DNA of 53,334 nucleotides, taken from assembly GCA_945830345.1 (NCBI GenBank), contig CALZYS010000002.1, positions 1-53,334 on the forward strand. The letters run 5' to 3'. Made by a program: the position numbers and the translations under genes. This DNA comes from an uncultured Prevotella sp. GTDB taxonomy: Bacteria > Bacteroidota > Bacteroidia > Bacteroidales > Bacteroidaceae. Shown piece by piece: positions 35,015 through 42,861 of the stretch. The stretch's first letter is position 1; every line of letters begins with the position of its first letter. The notes under the pieces are model-generated. The model had not been told where the DNA came from. It was given only the letters and a program-made list of their open reading frames with translations, and ran no database searches.

Positions 35015-35776
35015 ATGACAGAATTGTGGCTCGCAATATATCAAGCATTTGCCTTTCCCGTGGGTACTGCCGTGGGAGTGGCGATTGTAGGCATATTATA
35101 CGTGGTGGAAAACGAGTGGGGCAATCACAGGTGGGTGAAGCTGATTCGCTCCACTAATATGGCTTGCTGGACTATTGGATTGACAGCCGTGGCATGTGTC
35201 ATCGGGGGATTGCTTCCTGCCGATACAGCCTTCCAAACATCCATTCCCTTTGTGGTATTGCTTGTAGCCCTTATGGTTAATCTCACTCTCACAGTGTTTC
35301 ATCGCCTGCGCTCGTTCAAGATGCGTAGGGACTGGACGTTTATGGCTATCCATGTAGGATTGTGGCTCGCCTTGTTCAGCGGACTTGTAGGGGCGGGGGA
35401 CTCCAGAAAACTGAATGTTATTGTGAGTAGTGAAGAGGAAACGAACTTGGCATACGACGAAAACTACCGCACGGCATCATTGCCTTACTCGTTACGTCTG
35501 AAAGAGTTCGAGATAGAGACAAATGTCGCCGATGGATCACCTGTGCAATATTCCGCCATGGTGCTCGTCGATGGAGAACCTGTGGAGATTGCCGTCAACA
35601 GTCCTCACTCTCTGAGTCTGTCAGAGGACATGTACCTCATGAACTTCAGGTCAACAAGGGAGGATGGCGAGGTGAATATCTGTATGCTGACGATTGAGCG
35701 GCAGCCATGGAAATATCCTATGCTTGCAGGGCTGTCGCTTCTGCTTTTGGGAGCAGTAGCGAGATTGAAATATTGA
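35015..35776 (+). CDS. ResB-like cytochrome c biogenesis membrane protein
   Basis: A 253-residue inner-membrane protein with about four N-terminal helices (ending FMAIHVGLWLALFSGLVGAG), an outside domain of about 100 residues, and a final helix MLAGLSLLLLGAVARL. The HVGLW...SGLVGAGD stretch and the arrangement match short Bacteroidetes ResB/Ccs1-like proteins, which with CcsA deliver haem to apocytochromes (system II). It directly precedes a ccsA-type gene and a tri-haem peroxidase. The ATG at 35015 is preferred to a TTG three codons earlier. Confidence 0.8.
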   Translation: MTELWLAIYQAFAFPVGTAVGVAIVGILYVVENEWGNHRWVKLIRSTNMACWTIGLTAVACVIGGLLPADTAFQTSIPFVVLLVALMVNLTLTVFHRLRSFKMRRDWTFMAIHVGLWLALFSGLVGAGDSRKLNVIVSSEEETNLAYDENYRTASLPYSLRLKEFEIETNVADGSPVQYSAMVLVDGEPVEIAVNSPHSLSLSEDMYLMNFRSTREDGEVNICMLTIERQPWKYPMLAGLSLLLLGAVARLKY

Positions 35777-35795
35777 AAAATTGAAATATTGAAAG

Positions 35796-36581
35796 ATGAT
35801 TAACTGGGATGTCTTTTTGCCCTTTGCCGTTGTTTCGGTGATATTATGGGGTATTGGTGCAGTGGCTACATTCCGCAAGAGCGAGGGATGCAGTAGGGCG
35901 AGTGTCGTTTGCACTGTGGCTGGCATCGTGGTGTATGCGGTGTTCGTGGGTGGATTATGGACAAGTCTTTCGCGCCCTCCACTTCGGACGTTAGGCGAGA
36001 CACGCCTATGGTATTCCCTCTTCATGATAGTTTCCGGTCTTATAGTATATATCAGGTGGAGATACCGCTGGATACAGATGTTCTCGACGATAGTGGCTGC
36101 CGTGTTCATCTGCATCAACATCGCAACCCCCGACATACACGACCAGACCCTTATGCCTGCATTGCAGAGCGCATGGTTTGTGCCCCACGTCACTGTATAT
36201 ATCTTCTCGTATAGTGTCTTCGGTTGTGCATTTCTGCTTGCCGTCAGCGGATTGTGGCATAAAACAGATAAATATCTGCCCTCAACCGACGTACTGGTGA
36301 ATATAGGTATGGCATTCCTCACGTTCGGTATGATCTCGGGGTGTATATGGGCAAAACAGGCATGGGGAAGCTATTGGACATGGGATCCCAAGGAGACATG
36401 GGCGGCAGCCACATGGTGTGCCTATCTTGTGTATATCCATCGTCGTCTCGGCAAGTCGTCCAAAAGCGACATCACCATCCCATACATCACCCTTGTTATC
36501 GGTTTTCTGCTGCTTCAGATGTGCTGGTATGGGGTGAACCTGTTGCCTAATGCCGCTGCAAGTATGCACAGTTATAACTAA
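35796..36581 (+). CDS. ccsA: CcsA-like haem handling protein, cytochrome c assembly
   Basis: A 261-residue polytopic inner-membrane protein with the tryptophan-rich haem-binding motif WGSYWTWDPKETWA and flanking histidines in FVPHVTVYIFSY and MHSYN that would bind haem. About eight membrane helices are apparent. With the ResB-like protein it forms the system II haem exporter and ligase. The start ATG at 35796 follows a repeat of GAAATATT-type units 19 bases long after the previous stop. The peroxidase gene that follows after 39 bases is a likely client. Confidence 0.9.
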   Translation: MINWDVFLPFAVVSVILWGIGAVATFRKSEGCSRASVVCTVAGIVVYAVFVGGLWTSLSRPPLRTLGETRLWYSLFMIVSGLIVYIRWRYRWIQMFSTIVAAVFICINIATPDIHDQTLMPALQSAWFVPHVTVYIFSYSVFGCAFLLAVSGLWHKTDKYLPSTDVLVNIGMAFLTFGMISGCIWAKQAWGSYWTWDPKETWAAATWCAYLVYIHRRLGKSSKSDITIPYITLVIGFLLLQMCWYGVNLLPNAAASMHSYN

Positions 36582-36620
36582 TAATAGTAACTACAAATAA
36601 CAATTTAATTTAAAACGTTT

Positions 36621-38015
36621 ATGAAAAAAACAAGTAAAATTATTCTCGCAGGAGCAGTCATCGTGGTAGGTTTGGCAATAGTCTATCGCGCTGTCAACCA
36701 GGCTCCCGACAAGTCGCTGCCCGCAAATGAGCAGTTGACCGAGATTATGAACGACGGTGGTTGCGTGTTCTGCCACACTGAGAACCCCGACCTCCCGTTC
36801 TATGCCTCGTTCCCAGTGGCAAAGTCATTAATCGCCGCTCATGTGGAAGAGGGCTACAAGGTGTTCGACATCGCTCCGATGATGAAAGCCGTGGCTGAGG
36901 GTAAGGCTGTTAATGAGGTGGACCTCGCCAAGGTGGAGAAGTGCGTGCTGGACGGTTCGATGCCGCTCATGTCCTACTATCTCGCCCATTGGGGTTCGTC
37001 GCTCACATCGGCAAAGACCGACATCGTGCTCGATTGGGTAAAGCAGCATCGCGCACAGTTCTATCCCAACGAACTGGCAGCTGCTGAATTTAAAAACGAG
37101 CCTATCCGTCCTATCCCCGACTCAGTTGCTGTGGATGCGGCAAAGGTGCAGTTGGGTAAGGAACTTTATCATGACACCCGTCTCTCGGGCGATGGCACTA
37201 TCTCGTGTGCTTCATGCCATGACATCGCGACTGCCGGTGTTGACAACCATGTGTTCTCTGACGGTATAGGTGGTCAGCTTGGTGGCATCAATGCCCCGAC
37301 ATCCTATAACTCAGTGTTCAACTTCGTGCAGTTCTGGGATGGTCGTGCAGCCAACCTCGCAGAGCAGGCAGCCGGTCCTCCCCTTAATCCAGTGGAGATG
37401 GGTTCGAAGTCGTTTGACGAGATTGCAGCCCGTCTTGCAGCCGATGCTGATTTCAACAAGCGCTTCCTCGCCTCATATCCCGAGGGTTTGAACGAGAAGA
37501 CCATCACCGACGCTATTGCCGAATATGAGAAGACGCTTCTCACCCCCAATTCTCCCTTCGACCGCTATCTCAAGGGCGACAAGAACGCCATGACCGCCGA
37601 ACAGATTGAGGGTTATGCCATCTTCAAGGACTATAAGTGTGCCACCTGCCATGCCGGTGTGAATATGGGTGGATTGTCATACGAGATGATGGGTCAGCGT
37701 GCCAACTACTTCCAGGACCGCGAGGTGAACGCCAAGTCGGGCCTCACCGACTCCGACAACGGACGTTGGGCACAGACAAAGGTGGAGCGCGACCGCTATC
37801 GCTTCAAAACCCCGACCCTGCGCAACGTAGCCCTCACATGGCCATACTATCACGATGGAAGTGTAGCCACACTTGAGAAGGCTATCGAGATGATGGCCGA
37901 GTATCAGGTGGGCAGAAAGATGTCGGAGGCAGAAGTCGCCAAGGTCAAGACCTTCCTCGATGCCCAGACAGGACAATATCAAGGCAAGACCTTGACAAAC
38001 ACCAATAAGCATTAA
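36621..38015 (+). CDS. Tri-haem cytochrome c peroxidase (CcpA/MauG family)
   Basis: A 464-residue periplasmic protein with an N-terminal signal anchor (ILAGAVIVVGLAIVYRAV). Three CxxCH haem sites are present: CVFCH (C48-H52) in an N-terminal extension, CASCH (C196-H200) and CATCH (C340-H344) in the classical di-haem peroxidase core. QLGGINAPTSYNSVFNFVQFWDGRA and TPTLRNVALTWPYYHDGSV are core signatures. It would reduce peroxide using electrons from the respiratory chain, with the extra haem possibly an electron entry site as in quinol-dependent tri-haem relatives. The start is the ATG at 36621 after an A-rich leader. Confidence 0.92.
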   Translation: MKKTSKIILAGAVIVVGLAIVYRAVNQAPDKSLPANEQLTEIMNDGGCVFCHTENPDLPFYASFPVAKSLIAAHVEEGYKVFDIAPMMKAVAEGKAVNEVDLAKVEKCVLDGSMPLMSYYLAHWGSSLTSAKTDIVLDWVKQHRAQFYPNELAAAEFKNEPIRPIPDSVAVDAAKVQLGKELYHDTRLSGDGTISCASCHDIATAGVDNHVFSDGIGGQLGGINAPTSYNSVFNFVQFWDGRAANLAEQAAGPPLNPVEMGSKSFDEIAARLAADADFNKRFLASYPEGLNEKTITDAIAEYEKTLLTPNSPFDRYLKGDKNAMTAEQIEGYAIFKDYKCATCHAGVNMGGLSYEMMGQRANYFQDREVNAKSGLTDSDNGRWAQTKVERDRYRFKTPTLRNVALTWPYYHDGSVATLEKAIEMMAEYQVGRKMSEAEVAKVKTFLDAQTGQYQGKTLTNTNKH

Positions 38016-38025
38016 CTTTTCTACT

Positions 38026-38053
38026 CCCTCGCACCGTATCAGCGATGCGAGGG
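38026..38053 (+). terminator. Hairpin after the peroxidase gene
   Basis: CCCTCGCA (38026-38033) pairs with TGCGAGGG (38046-38053), with a 12-base loop and only TTT following, so it is a modest terminator candidate. Confidence 0.6.
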
Positions 38054-38150
38054 TTTCACGAGATATGCGGTGCCGATTTTTGTGCGTTTCCTCACTATTC
38101 CGTCGAGGTTAGAAAGGAATTGGCCGAACTTGCATATGGGGGAGTTCAGT

Positions 38151-38318
38151 TTAGGATAGGGTATCCTTATGTCATTAGGATAGGGTATTCTTATGTCATT
38201 AGGATAGGGTATCCTTATGTCATTAGGATAGGGTATCCTTATGTCATTAGGATAGGGCATCGTTATGTCAACTGAATAGGGCATTCACTTGTCAACTGAA
38301 TAGGGCATTCACTTCTTA
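38151..38318. repeat. Seven tandem 24-base units (five close, two diverged)
   Basis: Units of TTAGGATAGGGTATCC plus TTATGTCA start at 38151, 38175, 38199, 38223 and 38247, with one or a few changes each. Two variants beginning ACTGAATAGGGCATTC follow at 38271 and 38295. Each core GGATA-ggg-TATCC can form a small hairpin. The flanking gene-free sequence (38054-38150 and 38319-38408) shows nothing else I can support. Confidence 0.92.
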
Positions 38319-38408
38319 GATAATTACATTATTTTAAAGTTAATAATAGTTATACTGTAATCTTAAAGGTTAAACTGTACTAAATATTGAGTTAAAATCC
38401 TATTTGTA

Positions 38409-38441
38409 TTGTCTCTATTTTGATACAAGTTGGTAATTTTG
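38409..38441 (+). promoter_or_regulatory. Promoter of the type V pilus locus
   Basis: TAATTTTG at 38434-38441 with a TTG at 38409-38411 (22-base spacer), 35 bases before the ATG at 38477. No invertible-repeat flanks, as seen at phase-variable promoters, are visible. Confidence 0.55.
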
Positions 38442-38476
38442 CACCCGTGAAACTATTCAGGGATATAACTATAGTT

Positions 38477-39616
38477 ATGTACAGACGGATGTTATCAGTT
38501 ATCGTTTCACTATTCGCGATCACTGGTATTAATGCGATGACAAAGGCGTATTCAGATTCGCTCAGTGTTACCGTGTATTATCCTTGTGGCTCAAGCAGTG
38601 TATCCAAAATACCTGACAATATGCCTTTATTAAATGGTTTTGTCAATCAGCTCGACTCCCTTTGCAAGTCACCATTAGTTACTCCCGTCAGTCTTTTTGT
38701 CACGTCATCCACCTCTCCCGAAGGAAGTTTAAAGATAAACAAGGCATTGACACGCAAGAGAACCCAGGCAGTGATGGATTATCTCAAACAACATTCGGAA
38801 TCTTTCAGGACAATATCAAATTCATTGGATAGCAAGCTTAACGGAAAAACCACCAACCATCAATTGGGCAAGATACGTCGTTCTGCTTTCCCATCGCTGA
38901 GATATTCCAAAGTGACTTTGCTCCTCAATATTGACAAGGACACCATTGCGGTGGTGGAACAGCCATCGCAAGATGATGTGCAAACAGAAGATTCGGCAGA
39001 AGCAATGTCGGAGATGGAGAAGGACACATCAGCCGTAATATTGGAAACCAACGACAAGGTGATAGCCAACTATCCCTTATTTTTCGTAAAGACCAACCTG
39101 CTTTACGACCTGCTGACATTCGTCAACGCATCGGTGGAGATACCTGTTGCGAGAAATTGGACGGCAGAGGCAACTCTTGTATATCCATGGTGGAGGAACA
39201 CGTCAAGTCACAAGACGGTGCAGATGCGCTATGTGGCAGTGACACCTAGGTATTACTTCAAGAATCCCGCCAAACCATACACCTCGCTATTTGCCGGCAT
39301 AACAATAGGCGGGGGAAAATACGACTTGCAGTGGACGCGCCGCGGAGTGCAAGGCTCAATGTGGCATATATCTCCAGTAATCGGTTATTCGCACCATATC
39401 TCCAAGAGATGGAAGATGGAATACTCGGCATCCGTGGGATTCGTCCATACGAAATATCAGAAATACACACAGACTCCCGACACTCCATTCGGAGAGATAA
39501 AGGTGAAGGACTATCCATGGGTATCTAAAGTGCTCAACACTGTGCTCCCCACGTCGCTCAATGTGTCGCTCGTCTATACATTCACCCGAACAAAACATCT
39601 GCAGCGTCATGAATAA
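38477..39616 (+). CDS. DUF3575 protein of a fimbrial locus
   Basis: A 379-residue exported protein with a signal sequence ending near GINAM. The first half contains an OmpA-like fold fragment (VTPVSLFVTSSTSPEG, with AVMDYL). The second half, from about residue 195, is a membrane barrel typical of DUF3575: PLFFVKTNLLYDLLTF, NWTAEATLVYPWW, TPRYYFKNPAKPYTSLFAG and a strand-rich end. DUF3575 proteins commonly open Bacteroidetes Mfa/Fim-like clusters, as here. Its stop overlaps the start of the next gene by 8 bases. The ATG at 38477 is chosen; the extension to 38420 reaches back over the promoter. Confidence 0.78.
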   Translation: MYRRMLSVIVSLFAITGINAMTKAYSDSLSVTVYYPCGSSSVSKIPDNMPLLNGFVNQLDSLCKSPLVTPVSLFVTSSTSPEGSLKINKALTRKRTQAVMDYLKQHSESFRTISNSLDSKLNGKTTNHQLGKIRRSAFPSLRYSKVTLLLNIDKDTIAVVEQPSQDDVQTEDSAEAMSEMEKDTSAVILETNDKVIANYPLFFVKTNLLYDLLTFVNASVEIPVARNWTAEATLVYPWWRNTSSHKTVQMRYVAVTPRYYFKNPAKPYTSLFAGITIGGGKYDLQWTRRGVQGSMWHISPVIGYSHHISKRWKMEYSASVGFVHTKYQKYTQTPDTPFGEIKVKDYPWVSKVLNTVLPTSLNVSLVYTFTRTKHLQRHE

Positions 39617-40649
39617 GAGGAACAATATACATATTATAATATATGCTCTCGTCATGATGATGCTGATGTCGTGCGAGCGCGACCATCTATATTATGAGAC
39701 GGTGGGCAGGGATAAGGTGCAGATAAACATCGACTGGAGCAAAACCGACTTCGAGCCTGGCAGTAAGGGTTATAATGATGACAACCAACTGAATGGCGTC
39801 ACCATATTCGCATTTGATTCTGCCACACACCGCCTCGTAAATGAGCTGCCGCCCGATCCCAATTGGCAATCAACGGTGATAAGGCTTGACCCGGGGACAT
39901 ACGACTTGATAGTGATTAACGACAGTAGGGCTGAACTTCCTTCCATCCGTTTTGATATGGAGCAGCCCTTCGAGGAATTCTCGGCTTACACCCATGCCGA
40001 CACAATATATGACGACCAACCTGAATATCTTGCCGTGTCAGCCGTGAGAAATGTTAGTTTCAAGCCCGAAACAATAGAATATTATCACGATATGCCCGAA
40101 GGTTATTACCGGGATTATGTGGCAAGGGAGATAAACACCGTGCAGCAGGCAGTGACAAAGCGGGTTAACGTGAAAGTGTATGTAAAGGGAATGAACTACT
40201 GCAAGGGTGTGCAGAAATCATATATCACGGGACTTGCCAAGTCGGTGAATATCGTGACGCGTCAACCAAGCGAAGAGGAAGTGGTGTATGGGTTCAACCT
40301 CGTAAACCGCGAATTCAGGAGCAGTGACTATTCAGAGGCAATGCTCACCCAGTCGTTTAACTGCTTCGGTTTCAACGAAAAGAAGATTGGAACGGACGAC
40401 AAATTCGAGTTGACAATCAACTTTGTACTTGTAGATAACACTGTTCATACTGTTAAGGCAGATGTCACCGAACAGTTTGAGGAGTGGTATGAGGAACACA
40501 AGGGGGATGTAGGTCTTGACCTCGACCTCGACATCGACGTGGCAATGGATGTGGAACTTCCGCCCGCAGTTGAGAATCCCGAAGACGTAGAGGGATTGGC
40601 ACCCGAGACTGTTCCATGGAATGATATAATTCAAAATATAATACTTTAA
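39609..40649 (+). CDS. DUF5119 lipoprotein, pilus accessory or anchor candidate
   Basis: A 346-residue lipoprotein (lipobox LMSC, Cys22) beginning MNKRNNIHIIIYALVM. Two beta-rich domains follow: VQINIDWSKTDFEPG, LNGVTIFAFDSATHRLVN and DPGTYDLIVIND are typical of FimB/Mfa2-like and DUF5119 proteins. A C-terminal acidic stretch (GLDLDLDIDVAMDVELP) precedes the end. In type V pili this class of protein anchors or regulates the fibre; no arginine processing site of the pilin kind is evident. The gene overlaps the DUF3575 gene by 8 bases and is followed after 18 bases by the first fimbrillin. Confidence 0.75.
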   Translation: MNKRNNIHIIIYALVMMMLMSCERDHLYYETVGRDKVQINIDWSKTDFEPGSKGYNDDNQLNGVTIFAFDSATHRLVNELPPDPNWQSTVIRLDPGTYDLIVINDSRAELPSIRFDMEQPFEEFSAYTHADTIYDDQPEYLAVSAVRNVSFKPETIEYYHDMPEGYYRDYVAREINTVQQAVTKRVNVKVYVKGMNYCKGVQKSYITGLAKSVNIVTRQPSEEEVVYGFNLVNREFRSSDYSEAMLTQSFNCFGFNEKKIGTDDKFELTINFVLVDNTVHTVKADVTEQFEEWYEEHKGDVGLDLDLDIDVAMDVELPPAVENPEDVEGLAPETVPWNDIIQNIIL

Positions 40650-40667
40650 AATTAAAAAATTAACAAC

Positions 40668-41837
40668 ATGAGAAAGATTTTCTTACTAGCTGGTGCAATG
40701 TTGCTCGCTCTTGGCAGTTGCACAAATGAGATCAATGAAGAAGGTTTTGTTGACAAGACAAACGCAATTTCGTTTAATGCGTATCCGAATAAGACACGTG
40801 CGGTTATAGGAGATGTTACAAGTGAGAATATGAAGGATGATAACTTCGGTGTTTTTGGCTATTATAACAATAGTCCTTATCTTTATGTATCGGATAATTC
40901 GACGAAAAAAGCCGTAGAACAATATTGGAAAGCCAATGCGGAAAACACATCTGGTACTTGGGAGTACAATACGATTTCAGACATCAAGTTCTGGCCTAAT
41001 GGGTCGATGGACTTCTTTGCCTACTTCCCATACTCCGCCAATGCCACTTTTGCGGACAACAACAACTCTGAAGGTGCCATTATGACTATTCCAAACCAGA
41101 CATGCGATAAAGATGTACTCTTTACCAAACAAACTACAGCTTATCAAGAACGTGTTCCTTTGACATTCCATCATGCTTTCTCAAAAATTCAGGGTCTCAA
41201 CATTAAAGTTAATGGCGGAAATGTTGGTGAAGCAGAGGTTGTAGTAACTGTCAAGGATATTGAGTTTATCAATACCTCTACAAGTGGTGATGTCATAGTG
41301 GATAAGGATGGTAATGCTTCTTATAATGTTGCCTCTACTAACGTTACGCTCAAAAAAGACTTTTCTTCTTCTCCTACCGAAATTAGTAAGAATTTGGCAG
41401 ATGGAGTAAATCTTATTTCAAGTAGAGAAAACTGTTATCTCTTTGCAACCAATCAATCAACGACTGCAACAAACAATGTGAAGGGTATTGGCAAAACGAT
41501 GTGGGATGGTGTTAAAGCAAATCTTAATGGAACAAAACTTCCTAACAGCAATTTCGTCTGCCTTAAACTGACTTGTAAGGTAAAGGATAAAACACATTAT
41601 TTTGTAGGTAGTGAATCAGAGGACGATTATGGTACTGTTTATATTCCTCTGACAGGTAATGATGCAGATCCCAAAACTGTAACCGAGCTTTCTGCAGGAA
41701 AACGCTATACTTATAATATTGTTTTCTCGCATAATATAGGATTCAATGAGGATGGCGACCCAATCCTCAAACCAATTCTTTTCAATGTAAGCAGTGTTGA
41801 CTCTTGGGGCGATGTTAACGTAACCATCACCCTCTAA
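40668..41837 (+). CDS. Fimbrillin-like lipoprotein, probable main pilin
   Basis: A 389-residue Mfa1/FimA-like protein. Lipobox LGSC (Cys18) is followed by a short N-terminal segment and NAYPNKTRAVIG, where cleavage after Arg would release the mature pilin in the way type V pili are processed. The body has IKFWPNGSMDFFAYFPYSAN and VPLTFHHAFSKIQGLNIKV, hallmarks of fimbrillin domains, and ends in strands with GKRYTYNIVFSHN and VDSWGDVNVTITL. It is the smallest and only unadorned pilin here apart from the next, so it is the best candidate for the shaft. Confidence 0.82.
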   Translation: MRKIFLLAGAMLLALGSCTNEINEEGFVDKTNAISFNAYPNKTRAVIGDVTSENMKDDNFGVFGYYNNSPYLYVSDNSTKKAVEQYWKANAENTSGTWEYNTISDIKFWPNGSMDFFAYFPYSANATFADNNNSEGAIMTIPNQTCDKDVLFTKQTTAYQERVPLTFHHAFSKIQGLNIKVNGGNVGEAEVVVTVKDIEFINTSTSGDVIVDKDGNASYNVASTNVTLKKDFSSSPTEISKNLADGVNLISSRENCYLFATNQSTTATNNVKGIGKTMWDGVKANLNGTKLPNSNFVCLKLTCKVKDKTHYFVGSESEDDYGTVYIPLTGNDADPKTVTELSAGKRYTYNIVFSHNIGFNEDGDPILKPILFNVSSVDSWGDVNVTITL

Positions 41838-41853
41838 AACATTGTTGCGAGAC

Positions 41854-42837
41854 ATGAAGCTGCACCATACGGCAGCAGCGATGATTTTCTTTATTCCGCT
41901 GCTGTTCAGTTGTAATAAAGTGGATGATTTTCCCGGGGAGGACATCTCCGGGAAATCACCCATTTTGGTGTCTGCTGACCATGTCTCTCCATTCACCAGG
42001 GCTTATGTTCCAGATGGAATGTATGACAACTTTAAGGTGTATGCCGCTTCGGAGAAGGGTGGCAATCGCACTGAGGTGATGAATGGATACGAAGTGAAGT
42101 TCGTTTCTGACGATTGGACATACGTCAACGACTCACAGCCGTTGATGTATTGGAGCAACGATGCCGACAGATACCTGTTTACGGCGGGAGCACCCATCAG
42201 TGCCGTCACTGCGATAAGTGGAAACTCCATGACGCTCCATCTCGAAAACAATACGACAGAAAGCGCGATGGCTGCCGAACCTCTGAAGATAGAAAATAGT
42301 TCTGACGACTACGGCAAAACCGTCAATCTCCGATTCGGTTATGCTCATTGCAGGGTGTGTGTGGCTTTCGTAAGGAACGACACAAAGGACATTGCGGTGA
42401 CAGACATCAAACTTACGCCCAATGCCGCCATCACATCCAAGGCTGATTTGGTGTATAGCTACGATTGGAGCACAACTCCTGCAACATCAACAACCAAGGT
42501 GACCTCAAAAGAAAAGAACATTGCAAGTTTCACTTTTGCCGATGTCGCTATACCGTCAAATTCGGAGAAAGCTGTAGTATCCGGCACTCGCTATTATTGC
42601 GTGCCCGATGCCTCAAACACAAAAGATTGGACGGTGTCGCTAAAATGCAATGGAGAGGAAAAAACTGGGACGTTTGAGAACAGCTATACATGGAAGAGCG
42701 GCAAGAACTACATCTATGTATTTGCCCTTACAGAAATGGGACTTAAGCTCATTAAGGTCATAACTCAAGACATGTTCTTTGACTGCAATGACATTGAGTC
42801 AGGCGGAAAATTCTCCAACGATGACATGACAGAATAG
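41854..42837 (+). CDS. Fimbrillin-like lipoprotein
   Basis: A 327-residue fimbrillin family protein with lipobox LLFSC (Cys20) and a putative Arg processing site in SPFTRAYVP. A two-domain pilin pattern is visible: QPLMYWSNDADRYLFTAGAP, NLRFGYAHCRVCVAFVRND and SGKNYIYVFALTEMG. The two cysteines in HCRVCV are unusual for the family and could bond. The start is the ATG at 41854; a TTG at 41842 is less likely. The stop of the previous gene lies 16 bases upstream. Confidence 0.78.
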   Translation: MKLHHTAAAMIFFIPLLFSCNKVDDFPGEDISGKSPILVSADHVSPFTRAYVPDGMYDNFKVYAASEKGGNRTEVMNGYEVKFVSDDWTYVNDSQPLMYWSNDADRYLFTAGAPISAVTAISGNSMTLHLENNTTESAMAAEPLKIENSSDDYGKTVNLRFGYAHCRVCVAFVRNDTKDIAVTDIKLTPNAAITSKADLVYSYDWSTTPATSTTKVTSKEKNIASFTFADVAIPSNSEKAVVSGTRYYCVPDASNTKDWTVSLKCNGEEKTGTFENSYTWKSGKNYIYVFALTEMGLKLIKVITQDMFFDCNDIESGGKFSNDDMTE

Positions 42838-42861
42838 AAAAAAGTAGATAAAAGTAGATAA

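Noticed and set aside
38045..38284. Open frames on both strands with IGYPYVIR-type repeats
   Set aside because: They arise from the 24-base tandem array, whose length is divisible by three and lacks stops; no start signal or family match supports a protein.
38151..38318. CRISPR array
   Set aside because: Units are directly adjacent with no spacers, and there are no cas genes.
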